64,000 nucleotides of DNA from Hahella sp. HNIBRBA332 (GTDB lineage Bacteria > Pseudomonadota > Gammaproteobacteria > Pseudomonadales > Oleiphilaceae): the NCBI RefSeq assembly GCF_030719035.1, contig NZ_CP132203.1, forward strand, positions 1,178,001 through 1,242,000, in the 5' to 3' direction. The position numbers and the translations under genes were made by a program. Positions 38,960-47,704 of the stretch are shown here, in pieces. A model generated the notes under the pieces. The model saw only the letters and a list, made by a program, of their open reading frames with translations. It did no database searches and was not told the origin of the DNA. Position 1 is the stretch's first letter. Each line of letters starts with the position of its first letter.

Positions 38960-40164
38960 TGTTCTCCATTTTCAAACGTAAGAACGCCGCCGTCATCGAC
39001 AGCTCGGCCAAGCTGGCGGAGTTGTTGGGCGCATGGTACGACGCCGACGCCGGCGTGCAGATCACCCCCGGCAACGCCCCGGAGATCAGCGCCGTATTTT
39101 CGTGCATCAAAGTCCTAACGGAATCTATCGGCATGCTGCCCTTAAACCTGTTTAAGGAACTGCCCGGCGGCGGGTCGGAAAAGGCGTCTAACCACCCGCT
39201 GCAGGCGCTGTTAAAGCACGGACCGAACGACTATCTGACCGATCAGGAATTTAAAGAACTGATCGTCGCGCACCTGTGCTTACGCGGTAACCATTACAGC
39301 TACATCAACCGCACGGCGTCGGGCCGGGTGCTGGAGTTGCTGCCGATGGCGCCGGATGCGGTGACGCCGAAACTTTCCAACGACTACGAACTGACCTATG
39401 ACGTGCAGTTTAAAAGCGGCCCTGTGCGCACGCTGCCGGCGGAGGAGGTGTTGCATATCCGCTTATGGAGCCAGGACGGTTTAACAGGACTGAACCCGAT
39501 TCAATACAACCGCCACTGCCTGGGGCTGGCCAAGGCGACGGAAAAGCACGGCTCCACGCTGTTCGCCCATGGCGCGAAACCCTCCGGCGTGCTCTCCACT
39601 GATCACGCGCTGACAGACAAGCAATACGAGCGGCTGAAACAGGAGATGGAGCTGCACCGCGGCGTCGCCAATCAGAACCGCGAGATGATCCTCGATGGCG
39701 GCTTGAAGTGGCTGCAGGTCTCCATGACGGCGGAAGACAGCCAGTTTTTAGAAACCCGCAAGTTTCAGCGCTCCGAGATCGCCGGCTTTTTCCGGGTGCC
39801 GCCGCACATGATCGGCGACCTGGAGCGGGCGACGTTTTCGAATATCGAACATCAGGACTTGGCGTTTGTCCGGCACACACTGATTCCGTATTGCACACGC
39901 ATCGAGAAGCGTATCAACAAGGCGCTGCTTACCGATAAAGAGCGCGCCAATTATTTCTCCAAGTTTGTAGTGAATGCCCTTATGCGCGGAGACATGAAGA
40001 CCCGCAGCGAGTACTACACCGCCATGATTCAAAACGGCGTCATGAGTCCGAACGAGGTCCGCATCCTGGAGGACATGAACCCCAGGGAAGGCGGCGATAC
40101 CTATCTGACGCCGCTCAATATGGCGGTTAACGGCCAGCCTGCCGACGAGACGGAAACGAATTAA
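38959..40164 (+). CDS. Portal protein, HK97 family
   Basis: 401 aa: VFSCIKVLTESIGMLPLNLFKE, HPLQALLKHGPNDYLTDQEFKELIVAHLCLRGNHYSYI and SEIAGFFRVPPHMIGDLERATFSNIEHQDLAFVRHTL are standard for HK97-type portals. Start overlaps the terminase stop. Confidence 0.96.
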   Translation: MFSIFKRKNAAVIDSSAKLAELLGAWYDADAGVQITPGNAPEISAVFSCIKVLTESIGMLPLNLFKELPGGGSEKASNHPLQALLKHGPNDYLTDQEFKELIVAHLCLRGNHYSYINRTASGRVLELLPMAPDAVTPKLSNDYELTYDVQFKSGPVRTLPAEEVLHIRLWSQDGLTGLNPIQYNRHCLGLAKATEKHGSTLFAHGAKPSGVLSTDHALTDKQYERLKQEMELHRGVANQNREMILDGGLKWLQVSMTAEDSQFLETRKFQRSEIAGFFRVPPHMIGDLERATFSNIEHQDLAFVRHTLIPYCTRIEKRINKALLTDKERANYFSKFVVNALMRGDMKTRSEYYTAMIQNGVMSPNEVRILEDMNPREGGDTYLTPLNMAVNGQPADETETN

Positions 40165-40183
40165 GCAGCCATACGAGGCACGC

Positions 40184-40741
40184 ATGCACACCAAGCAAAA
40201 ACTGGATATCCCATTAAAGATCAAGTCCCTGTCCGACACCGGTGAGTTCGAGGGGTACGGCTCCGTATTCGGGGTTAAAGACTCGTACAGCGACATTGTC
40301 GTCAAGGGCGCGTTTAACGCCTCTTTGGATCGCTGGAAACAACAAGGCCGCCTGCCGGCGCTGTTATGGCAGCACCGCATGGACGAACCCATTGGCGTCT
40401 ATACCGCCATGGAGGAAGACGAGCACGGCCTCAAGCTGTCCGGGCGTCTGCTGGTTGACGATGACCCGTTAGCCAGGCGCGCTTACGGGCACCTAAAAGC
40501 CGGCTCTATTTCCGGCCTCTCTATCGGGTATTCCGTCCCCAGTCATGGCGTGGAATACGACAGCGCCAAAGAGGCGTTCTTAATCAAAGAAATCGACTTG
40601 TGGGAAGTGTCCCTGGTGACCTTTCCCGCCAATGACGAGGCGCGCATTGCGCAAGTCAAACACCGCCAACGAAACGCCGAGCACGCACAAGCCCTGGCCG
40701 CTATTTCATCCCTAAAACATATATTCACCACAAGGAACTAA
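40184..40741 (+). CDS. Prohead maturation protease, HK97/U35 family
   Basis: 185 aa serine protease: FEGYGSVFGVKDSYSDIVVKGAF, PALLWQHRMDEPIG (catalytic His) and GSISGLSIGY (catalytic Ser), KEIDLWEVSLVTFPAND. Cleaves the delta domain of the capsid protein during head maturation. Confidence 0.95.
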   Translation: MHTKQKLDIPLKIKSLSDTGEFEGYGSVFGVKDSYSDIVVKGAFNASLDRWKQQGRLPALLWQHRMDEPIGVYTAMEEDEHGLKLSGRLLVDDDPLARRAYGHLKAGSISGLSIGYSVPSHGVEYDSAKEAFLIKEIDLWEVSLVTFPANDEARIAQVKHRQRNAEHAQALAAISSLKHIFTTRN

Positions 40742-40746
40742 CCCTG

Positions 40747-41940
40747 ATGCCAGTCGAATTAAAAGACATCCAAGACGTAGCGGAAGAACTGTCTAGCCGC
40801 TTCACGGAATTTAAATCAGCCAATGACTCCTCTATGGAGGCCACCCGCGCAGAGGTAATCAAGCTCACCGAAAAAACCGACAAGCTCAACGCCCAGCTTA
40901 GCGAACTGGAGGCCCTGAAAAAGGAGCTGGACGGCCTTTATAAAAAGCAGAACCGCCCCGGAACGGTGGAAGGGGATGCGGAATACCGCAAACACTTTAT
41001 CGACCAGTGGATGCGCAAGAACAACGCCGCCGGCATTGAAGCCAAGGCCGTCAACCTGGGCGCGAATCAGGACGGCGGCTTTGGCGTGCCGGAAGAGCTG
41101 GACCGTCAGATTTTGGAATTAGAGCGCGAGCTGTCTCCCATGCGGGCGCTGTGCCGAAATATCCAGGTGTCCACGGATGGCTACAAGCGTCTCGTTAATC
41201 TGGGCGGCGCCGGTTCCGGCTGGGTGGGCGAGACCGACGCCCGCCCGGAAACCAACACACCCAAGCTGGCGCAGATTGAAGCCTTCATGGGGGAGATCTA
41301 CGCCAACCCGGCCACGACCCAAAAGGCGCTGGACGATGTGTATTTCAACGTCGAGCAGTGGATCGCCGACGAGGTGGCGCAAGAGTTCGTCGACCGTGAA
41401 GCCGACGCCTTTCTAAATGGCGATGGCGTGGGCAAACCGAAAGGCATCCTGGCTTACGCCATGGACACCGCCCCGGACGCCTCCCGCGAGTTCGGCAAGC
41501 TGCAACGAGTGATCAGCGGCAAGGCGGGCGACTTCACCGCGGATAACCTGCTAAGCGTGATCTACCGTCTCAAGAAAGCGTTTCGCCGCAACGCCAGCTG
41601 GATGATGACCGGAACCACGGTGGAGAAGGTGCGCAAGTTCAAGGACGCGGACGGTAACTACATGTGGCGTCCCGGCATCGAGGCGGGTCAGCCTTCGTTG
41701 CTGTTGGGCTACGGCATCGAGGAAAACGAGGACATGCCGGAAGTGGCGGCGGATGCTAACGCCATCTTGTTCGGCGACTTCATGCGCGGCTATTCGATTG
41801 TGGACCGCATCGGCGCGCGCATGCTGCGCGACCCTTACACGCATAAACCCTTCGTCCACTTTTACACCACCAAGCGGGTGGGCGGCATGTTGGTCGACTC
41901 CAACGCCATCAAAGTGCTGACATTGAGTAAGGGGGCGTAA
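40747..41940 (+). CDS. Major capsid protein, HK97 fold
   Basis: 397 aa. N-terminal coiled-coil scaffold/delta domain (about 1-75), then AVNLGANQDGGFGVPEELDRQILELERELSPMRALCRNIQVST and C-terminal ILFGDFMRGYSIVDRIGARMLRDPYTHKPFVHFYTTKRVGGMLVDSNAIKVLTLS. Full length for the family. Confidence 0.96.
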   Translation: MPVELKDIQDVAEELSSRFTEFKSANDSSMEATRAEVIKLTEKTDKLNAQLSELEALKKELDGLYKKQNRPGTVEGDAEYRKHFIDQWMRKNNAAGIEAKAVNLGANQDGGFGVPEELDRQILELERELSPMRALCRNIQVSTDGYKRLVNLGGAGSGWVGETDARPETNTPKLAQIEAFMGEIYANPATTQKALDDVYFNVEQWIADEVAQEFVDREADAFLNGDGVGKPKGILAYAMDTAPDASREFGKLQRVISGKAGDFTADNLLSVIYRLKKAFRRNASWMMTGTTVEKVRKFKDADGNYMWRPGIEAGQPSLLLGYGIEENEDMPEVAADANAILFGDFMRGYSIVDRIGARMLRDPYTHKPFVHFYTTKRVGGMLVDSNAIKVLTLSKGA

Positions 41941-42221
41941 TGGCCCCCATCACCTTAGAGGAAGCCAAGCAGCATCTGCGGGTGGAGCATGACGAGGAAG
42001 ACGGCTACATCGAGACCCTGATTGCGGTGGCGGGCAATCTGGCGCAGGAGTATTCCGGTCTCTCATTCAATGAAGATGTGCCAGAGCTGGCCAAGCACGC
42101 CATAAAAATGATCATCGCCACCCTGTACGAGCAACGGGAGGACCAGACGGCGGCGACGGTCTCACAGGTTCCGTTGTGCTCCAAAGCGCTGCTGGACCTG
42201 CTGCGGATTCGGCGGCTATGA
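41940..42221 (+). CDS. Head-tail connector, gp6-like
   Basis: 93 aa: ITLEEAKQHLRVEHDEEDGYIETLIAVAGNLAQEYSGL...AIKMIIATLYEQRED, the phage gp6-like DNA-packaging adaptor. Overlaps its neighbours by single-base or ATGA junctions. Confidence 0.93.
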   Translation: MAPITLEEAKQHLRVEHDEEDGYIETLIAVAGNLAQEYSGLSFNEDVPELAKHAIKMIIATLYEQREDQTAATVSQVPLCSKALLDLLRIRRL

Positions 42222-42556
42222 GAGCGGGACGGTTACGGCGGAGGGTGACGATTCAGGTTAATGACACGACTCAGGATGAATACGGCGAAACCGTGCAAGG
42301 CTGGCGAGATGTCGCTACGCGTTGGGCGGGCGTGGAGCCGCTGTCCGGTCGCGAGTTTCTGGCCGCCAGCGGCCCCCGCGCCGAGCTGACCACCCGTATT
42401 GTGCTGCGCTGGGAGCCGGGGCTGGCTGGGCTCACGTCGCAGGATCACCGAGTGATCTATCAAGGCCGCGTCTACGACATCCATTCCGCCATCAATACCA
42501 ACGAGATGAATAAAGAATGGGTGCTGATGTGTGCGGACGTGGGGTCGGCAGTATGA
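42218..42556 (+). CDS. Head closure (head-tail joining) protein
   Basis: 112 aa from ATG 42218 (ATGA overlap). MRAGRLRRRVTIQVNDTTQDEYGETVQGWRDVATRWAGVEPLSGREFLAA is typical of the SPP1 gp16/HK97 gp7-like joining family. Closes the filled head. Confidence 0.92.
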   Translation: MRAGRLRRRVTIQVNDTTQDEYGETVQGWRDVATRWAGVEPLSGREFLAASGPRAELTTRIVLRWEPGLAGLTSQDHRVIYQGRVYDIHSAINTNEMNKEWVLMCADVGSAV

Positions 42557-43053
42557 GCAGCGGCGTCAAGATCAGCGGTTTGCGCGAGCTGCATCAGGCC
42601 TTACAACAACTCGGCAAGCAGGCGGCCAACAAGGCGGCGCGTGACGGACTGACTGAGGCGGCCAAGACGTTTAGGAAAGAGATCCGCCAAGGCGCGCCCG
42701 TGAAAAGCGGCCACCTGCGTAAGCACATCCGTTACAAGCTTCGCAGGGATCGCAGCGGTCGCGGTTTCACCGGTCGCGTAGGCGTGCATCCCAAAGCCTA
42801 TTACGCCCGCTTTATCGAGTTCGGCGCGGCGCCGCACGCCATTCCCAACCCGACCACTGGGCGGGGGAGAAACAAGCGCAAAAACAAAAAGCGTCTGCGT
42901 ATCGGCTCGCAGGTGGTGTCCGGCGTTAACCATCCTGGCATTGCCCCGCGTCCTTTTCTGCGCCCGGCGTTTCTGCGCGCCAAGGATGCGGCGGTCAAAG
43001 CCGCCGGCAAACGCATGTGGCGCTCCATTATTCAAGCGAGGGCGCGCCGATGA
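42553..43053 (+). CDS. HK97 gp10-like tail completion protein
   Basis: 166 aa from ATG 42553 (ATGA overlap). KISGLRELHQALQQLGKQAANKAARDGLTEAAKTFRKEIRQGAPVKSGHLRKHIRYK, then YYARFIEFGAAPHAIPNP and HPGIAPRPFLRPAF: HK97-gp10 family. Very basic. Confidence 0.93.
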   Translation: MSSGVKISGLRELHQALQQLGKQAANKAARDGLTEAAKTFRKEIRQGAPVKSGHLRKHIRYKLRRDRSGRGFTGRVGVHPKAYYARFIEFGAAPHAIPNPTTGRGRNKRKNKKRLRIGSQVVSGVNHPGIAPRPFLRPAFLRAKDAAVKAAGKRMWRSIIQARARR

Positions 43054-43424
43054 TTATCCCGCGATTGCTGAAGCGTCTGCGCAAGTCGGATCAGGTCAGG
43101 GCGCTGATTCCGCCGTCCGCGATTCATGGACGTTTTCTACCGCCCAACGCATCAACGCCGGCGCTGTCCCTGCTGTATGTCGGCGACGATCCCGTCAACG
43201 ACCTGGGCGGAGAGGATAACAGCCGCCGCGAACGGGCGCAGATAGACGCCTGGGCTTCAACGCTCAAGCAGGCGGACCAGTTGGCGGAGGCGGTGATCAA
43301 AGCGCTGGCCCCACGCGGCCAAGACTTAATCGCCGTGCGCAACGGCAAAACTTACGAGTACGACGACGCGGCCCAGCTCCACCGGCTGATGCTGGATTAT
43401 TCATTCACCTTTTACGAGGACTGA
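43050..43424 (+). CDS. Tail terminator-like protein (gp17/DUF3168 type)
   Basis: 124 aa from ATG 43050. LRKSDQVRALIPPSAIHGRFLPPNASTPALSLLYVGDDPVNDLGGEDNSRRERAQIDAWASTLKQADQLAEAVIKALA: the pattern of DUF3168/tail-terminator proteins which cap the tail tube. Confidence 0.85.
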   Translation: MIIPRLLKRLRKSDQVRALIPPSAIHGRFLPPNASTPALSLLYVGDDPVNDLGGEDNSRRERAQIDAWASTLKQADQLAEAVIKALAPRGQDLIAVRNGKTYEYDDAAQLHRLMLDYSFTFYED

Positions 43425-43426
43425 GC

Positions 43427-43843
43427 ATGGCGAAAATGCCTGCAGACGGAACCAAAATTGAAATCGACAGTACCACCGCCGGCACGCCCGACATTGAGGT
43501 GACCGGAGTTAAATCTTTTTCCGGTTTTGACGGCGAACGCCCCGAAATCGACAACACGGACTTATCCAGCGAGGCGTCCGAGTTCTTTCTCGGCAAGCGC
43601 GACTGGGGGAGCTTTAGCCTGGACTGGTTTATTAACTACAGCGACCCCGGCCAAAACGAGATCCGCGCCGCCGAGCTATCTGGAGCGCTGAAGACCGTCA
43701 AGATTACTTTTCCAGATTTAACCACCGTCACATTCAGGGCATACGTGAAGAACGCAACCAGCCTTTCCGGCGGGATCAGCGGCATGGTGGAAGGCTCCGC
43801 CGCGCTGCGCATCACCGGTAAACCCACTTTCGCGAAACCCTAA
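43427..43843 (+). CDS. Major tail tube protein
   Basis: 138 aa: MPADGTKIEIDSTTAGTPDIEVTGVKSFSGFDGERPEIDNTDLSSEASEFFLGKRDWGSFSLDWFINYSDPGQNEIRAAELSG, a siphovirus tail tube signature (beta-sandwich). Followed by the chaperone pair, which is the usual order. Confidence 0.9.
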   Translation: MAKMPADGTKIEIDSTTAGTPDIEVTGVKSFSGFDGERPEIDNTDLSSEASEFFLGKRDWGSFSLDWFINYSDPGQNEIRAAELSGALKTVKITFPDLTTVTFRAYVKNATSLSGGISGMVEGSAALRITGKPTFAKP

Positions 43844-43856
43844 ACGAGGAACTTTT

Positions 43857-44222
43857 ATGAGTTATTTAAACAAAGCCCAGATCCTGGCGGCGCAAGATAT
43901 CGAATGCGTAGACGTAGACGTGCCGGAGTGGGGCGGGACCGTGCGGGTCGCCCTGATGAGCGGCGCCGCCCGCGACGATTACGAGGGCTCGCTGATTCGA
44001 CTGGCCCCAGATGGAACGGCGCAACGGGACCTGACCAACATTCGCGCCAAGCTGGTGGCGGTCTGCTTGGTGGACGACAACGGCGAGCGCTTGTTCAGCG
44101 AGAGCGACGTTAAAGCCTTGGGCGCGAAATCCTGCGCGGCCCTGGATCGCGTTTATCATGTCGCCGCCCGACTCAATCGCCTGACCCAAGGCGAAGTGGA
44201 GGACGCCGCAAAAAACTCCTGA
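43857..44222 (+). CDS. Tail assembly chaperone, short product (gpG-like)
   Basis: 121 aa in frame 0, ending ...EVEDAAKNS. MSYLNKAQILAAQDIECVDVDVPEWGGTVRVALMSGAARDDYEGSL is typical of Gp41/gpG-like tail chaperones. The last codons contain the slippery heptamer used to make the long form. Confidence 0.88.
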   Translation: MSYLNKAQILAAQDIECVDVDVPEWGGTVRVALMSGAARDDYEGSLIRLAPDGTAQRDLTNIRAKLVAVCLVDDNGERLFSESDVKALGAKSCAALDRVYHVAARLNRLTQGEVEDAAKNS

Positions 44223-44443
44223 GCCGGCCCGAGCGCCGGTTCTATTTCTACCTCGCCGCCAAACTCGGCAAAACCGTAAGAGCCCTACTGCAAGAGATCG
44301 ATTCCGCCGAACTGGCCGAGTGGATGGCTTACGAATCCCTAGACGCCTACGCCGAGCAATTCGAACGTGAGCGTCAGAGTAGCGCGGAGCGTGCGGACGC
44401 ACTGAAAAACCTCCTATTCGGCGATGCTTGGCAGGATGGATAA
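43857..44443 (+). CDS. Tail assembly chaperone, frameshifted long product (gpGT-like)
   Basis: After a -1 slip at 44210-44216 translation continues LLSRPERRFYFYLAAKLGKTVRALLQEIDSAELAEWMAYESLDAYAEQFERERQSSAERADALKNLLFGDAWQDG and stops at 44441-44443, giving about 195 aa. E-W-x-A-Y is the conserved core of gpT-type extensions. The T part has no start of its own, so frameshifting is the evident way to make it. Needed with the tape measure protein for tail assembly. Confidence 0.88.
44210..44216 (+). promoter_or_regulatory. Programmed -1 frameshift site A AAA AAC
   Basis: Canonical X-XXY-YYZ heptamer in the correct frame (GCA AAA AAC), two codons before the 0-frame stop at 44220. A GC-rich hairpin (AGCCGGC...GCCGGTT, about 44221-44242) follows, a plausible stimulator. 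Confidence 0.9.
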
Positions 44444-44513
44444 GGGCTGTCATCGATGGCGACGGATCAGTCAGATGACGATGCGTCGCCCGTTAAGATG
44501 GTTCAGGGTCGGT

Positions 44514-44864
44514 CTACCAGCGGTCGCGATAAAGGGTTATACCCGCTTTGGCGAGGTCGTCTTCGTCGTGTTTTCGCGTGTCTATTAACGCATCTGAATA
44601 GTAATAAAAGCCACGCCAGAACGGAGATTGCTCTTCAGTCTTAATGCTGACATTGGGGCTCTTAAGGTCAGGTGAAAGGCGCTTGATGATGGCGTTGATT
44701 TCGTCCTGGTTGGCGCTCTTTTCTGCGTGGCTTTGGGCGAGAAGCGCTAGGCCCGTGGCGGGTCTGGTAAGTAAAGGCGTTAGGATGGTGTCGGGTATAT
44801 CTCCATCGGGGAAGACAGCGCGTGCGAGTTGGCCGAGGAGATACATCGGGTTGCTATCGTTCAT
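44514..44864 (-). CDS. Opposite-strand cargo gene between chaperone and tape measure, unknown
   Basis: 116 aa; AAGGGAG ribosome-binding site 8 bp before ATG. MNDSNPMYLLGQLARAVFPDGDIPDTILTPLLTRPATGLALLAQSHAEKS..., C-terminus SPFWRGFYYYSDALIDTRKHDEDDL. No family recognised. It has its own strong promoter and lies against late transcription, so it is a typical moron expressed in the lysogen. Candidate for superinfection exclusion or counter-defence, unproven. Confidence 0.72.
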   Translation of the reverse strand: MNDSNPMYLLGQLARAVFPDGDIPDTILTPLLTRPATGLALLAQSHAEKSANQDEINAIIKRLSPDLKSPNVSIKTEEQSPFWRGFYYYSDALIDTRKHDEDDLAKAGITLYRDRW

Positions 44865-44913
44865 GATGTTTACTCCCTTAAAGGTTTATTTCTCCTGTTT
44901 ATTTTTCGGCATA

Positions 44914-44941
44914 AATGTACCAAAAAACAGGCCCCTGTCAA
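44914..44941 (-). promoter_or_regulatory. Promoter of the 44514-44864 moron
   Basis: Minus strand: consensus -35 TTGACA (44936-44941), 16-bp spacer, -10 TACATT (44914-44919), about 45 bp upstream of the ATG. Confidence 0.7.
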
Positions 44942-44981
44942 ATGGCCTCTCCCCCTTAATTAAATCAATTACAGGCTTGCT

Positions 44982-46847
44982 ATGAGTCAGGAAATGATTG
45001 GCGCGTTGTCCATCGATCTGCGCCTTGCGACGGCCAAGATCGAGGACGGGCTTAAGAGCGTCAATACCCATCTGGAGCGGACGGCGTCAGCGGCCAACAA
45101 TGCCGGCAAAATGTTTACGACGTTGGCCACCATCGCCACGGCGGGTGTGTTTGGCGGGGTTATCAAAGGCAGCCTGGACGCGGCGAATCACCTGGGTGAC
45201 CTGAGTGTGCGCCTGGGCGTGAGCGTGGAAGGGTTGAGCCGTCTCGCCTACGCGGCGGAATTGTCGGGCGTATCCGCCGGTACACTGGAAACCGGCCTGC
45301 AGCGCATGACCCGACGCATCGCTGAGGCCGCCGCCGGCAGTGGCGAAGCCATAGGCGCGATCAAAGCGCTGGGACTGTCTGCGCAGAAGCTCCAGCAACT
45401 GCGACCAGAACAGCAATTCGAAGTGCTGGCGGACGCTCTGGCGGAGGTGCCGGCGAAGTCGGACCGGGTCCGCCTCGCCATGAAGCTGTTGGACTCCGAA
45501 GGCGTCGCCCTACTGCAAACCATGGAAGGCGGCAGCGCCGCCATACGAGCCATGGGCGAAGAGTCCGACCGCACCGGCAATACCATCAGCACAAGCTTTG
45601 CGACTCAAGCCACCGCCGCCAATGCCGCCATAATCAAAATGAACGCGGCGCTGACAGGCATGACCAATAACATGGCCGTGGCGCTGGGGCCGACCATCGA
45701 GCAAGTCGCCCACTTCCTGGGGGATGTGCTGCCCGAGGCGGCGAAGCTGGGCGGGCAGGCGGTGCGGTTGCTCGCCGCCGGCGCGCTGGAGGTCAGCGCC
45801 AGCGTGATTGAGTTTATCCGGGTGGCGACCTACTACCTGGGCAAGCTCTCCGACGACGTGGCGGAGGTCGACGCCGAACTATACAGCATGCAGGAGAACC
45901 TGCGCGGCACCACCGGCGACATCTTTGCTCAGATGGCGGCGGCGGATCAGGAGACGGAAAAGTTCAACGTCACCCTGGGTCAAAGCGTCGTCACCCTGCA
46001 GGACTACCAGGGCGTGACCGCCACCGTGGCGGATAACTTGGTGCGGGTGAAGGCGGCGCAGGATGAGGCCAACGCCGCGCTGCAGCGTCAGAACGAAATC
46101 CGCGGCAACGTCGAAAGCATCCGTGAAGCCCTGCTGACCGAAGAGGAGGCGGAACGGGAGTCCTACCAGCGTCGGCGGGACATGCTGCAGGAGGCGTTGG
46201 ACGAAAGCCTGTTAACCCAAGCCCAGCATATGGAGTTGCTGGGGGAACTGTCCGCGCAGCATCAAGCCACGCTGACGGAGATCGAGGCGCGGGAGAAGGG
46301 CAGGCGTAAGGCCCTGGCGGAGGCCGAGCATCAGGAGCGGGTGTCGGTCATGACTGGCATGCTGGGCAACCTCTCAACGCTCATGGACACCAAGTCAAAG
46401 AAGCTATTCGAGATCGGCAAAAAGGCCGCCATCGCTAACGCCATAGTCTCTGGCTATGAAGCGGCGGTGCATTCCTATAACAAAGGCGCGCAGATCGGCG
46501 GTCCGATAGTGGGCGCGGCGTTCGCCGCCACGTCTGTGGTTGCTACGGCTGTCCAGATCCAAAAGCTTAAATCGCAGAAGTTTGGCGGCGGGGGAACGGT
46601 CAGCGCCGGCGGAGGCGGAGCGCCGTCGAATACCTACCAGCCGCCACAACCCACGATCCCCAGCGGACCCGCCGGCGGGAAAGGCGAGGGCGCGCAGATC
46701 ATTTTTCAGTTTAACGGATCCGTCAACGGCGACCCCTACCTGATCGCCGACGCCATTGCGCCGCACCTGCGGGACATTGTCAGCAAGAAAGACATCGTCA
46801 TCGTGGAAGCGAACAGCCGCAACGGGCAACAGTTACGGGGGCTGTGA
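44982..46847 (+). CDS. Tape measure protein
   Basis: 621 aa. N-terminal LSIDLRLATAKIEDGLKSVNTHLERTASAANNAGKMFTTLATIATAGVFGGVIKGSLDAANHLGDLSVRLGVSVEGLSRLAYAAELSG, central hydrophobic segments, long helical region (EEAERESYQRRRDMLQEALDESLLTQAQHMELLGELSAQHQ), C-terminal Gly/Pro-rich tail. It sets tail length; small for a siphovirus, implying a short tail. Confidence 0.93.
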   Translation: MSQEMIGALSIDLRLATAKIEDGLKSVNTHLERTASAANNAGKMFTTLATIATAGVFGGVIKGSLDAANHLGDLSVRLGVSVEGLSRLAYAAELSGVSAGTLETGLQRMTRRIAEAAAGSGEAIGAIKALGLSAQKLQQLRPEQQFEVLADALAEVPAKSDRVRLAMKLLDSEGVALLQTMEGGSAAIRAMGEESDRTGNTISTSFATQATAANAAIIKMNAALTGMTNNMAVALGPTIEQVAHFLGDVLPEAAKLGGQAVRLLAAGALEVSASVIEFIRVATYYLGKLSDDVAEVDAELYSMQENLRGTTGDIFAQMAAADQETEKFNVTLGQSVVTLQDYQGVTATVADNLVRVKAAQDEANAALQRQNEIRGNVESIREALLTEEEAERESYQRRRDMLQEALDESLLTQAQHMELLGELSAQHQATLTEIEAREKGRRKALAEAEHQERVSVMTGMLGNLSTLMDTKSKKLFEIGKKAAIANAIVSGYEAAVHSYNKGAQIGGPIVGAAFAATSVVATAVQIQKLKSQKFGGGGTVSAGGGGAPSNTYQPPQPTIPSGPAGGKGEGAQIIFQFNGSVNGDPYLIADAIAPHLRDIVSKKDIVIVEANSRNGQQLRGL

Positions 46848-46871
46848 GCAGCGCCGAAAGGGGGCAGACAC

Positions 46872-47252
46872 CTATACAGGCTGCTTGGATGCATGGCTAG
46901 AGTAGAAGGTAATGCTATGCCCTGCCGGCTCCTTCACTTGAAAAAACTGATGGTCGATGTTCGGGCGGTCCTCAATAGGAGAGGGAGCAAATCCAAGCGA
47001 TGTGAAGTATTCATGTGTGGCGAGAAGGTCGTCAACCATGAGATCAAACGAGGCGTCGCCTGGAGTGATTGTCGCCTTATTCATCAAAATCAGATGGGTG
47101 CCGCCGCGTAACTCGAAAACAGACACGTCAGCCCCCCTGAATATCGGTCGCATACCGATAGCAAGCATGAACTGGGCGGAGGCTTCCATTTGATTTGTTT
47201 CCATTGTGACATGCCCAACACTGACGGAAGGGCGTTCGTTATTGGGGGCCAT
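46872..47252 (-). CDS. VOC-family (glyoxalase-like) protein
   Basis: 126 aa: VSVGHVTMETNQMEASAQFMLAIGMRPIFRGADVSVFELRGGTHLILMN, then ASFDLMVDDLLATHEYFTSLGFAPSPIEDRPNIDHQFFQVKEPAGHSITFYSSH. One beta-alpha-beta-beta-beta repeat pair with His/Glu metal-ligand candidates (H14, E-P-x-G-H region). Substrate unknown; could be a detoxification or resistance gene. Opposite strand within the tail module, so a moron. Confidence 0.82.
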   Translation of the reverse strand: MAPNNERPSVSVGHVTMETNQMEASAQFMLAIGMRPIFRGADVSVFELRGGTHLILMNKATITPGDASFDLMVDDLLATHEYFTSLGFAPSPIEDRPNIDHQFFQVKEPAGHSITFYSSHASKQPV

Positions 47253-47302
47253 CTTACGCTCCTTGCAATGACTTGTTGTGATTCATCTGTTTGAGGATAT
47301 TA

Positions 47303-47698
47303 ATGTATATCGAGTATACCGCGAGACGCTTTATCGCGCCCGGCCATGCCGCAGGGGGCAATTACTGGATCGATGTGAAACTGACGCGCTGTGACTTCGA
47401 TCCGCAGATTGAGGCGCAGACGACCACTGCGCTCAGCGGCAAATCGAAAACGCTGCTGCACCGTATCGATCAGACCTATGACATCGCCACCATGTACATG
47501 AACCAGCCAGAACAAATAGCGGAAATGCGGGAGTTCTTAGGGTCTGTCAGTGGTGGCGAGAGCTTTATGGTCAGCCTGCATGGCGACCGAGCGAGCCCGC
47601 TACAACCCGCTATGCTGGACCCGATTACCTGGAAGGAGGAACGCTATGGAACGACGGATTATTTAATGTATACCTTTAAAGTTCGCATCACTGAATAA
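47303..47698 (+). CDS. Phage minor tail protein
   Basis: 131 aa from ATG 47303 (GAGG upstream). MYIEYTARRFIAPGHAAGGNYWIDVKLTRCDFDPQIEAQTTTALSGKSKTLLHRIDQTYDIATMYMNQPEQIAEMREFLGSVSGGESFMVSLHG: a tail protein of the type that follows the tape measure in HK97-like siphoviruses. Last complete tail gene in the prophage. Confidence 0.78.
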   Translation: MYIEYTARRFIAPGHAAGGNYWIDVKLTRCDFDPQIEAQTTTALSGKSKTLLHRIDQTYDIATMYMNQPEQIAEMREFLGSVSGGESFMVSLHGDRASPLQPAMLDPITWKEERYGTTDYLMYTFKVRITE

Positions 47699-47704
47699 TA
47701 GATT

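Noticed and set aside
43866..44453. 195-codon reverse frame opposite the tail chaperone
   Set aside because: Antisense of a well-supported frameshifted chaperone; Arg/His-rich low-quality composition.
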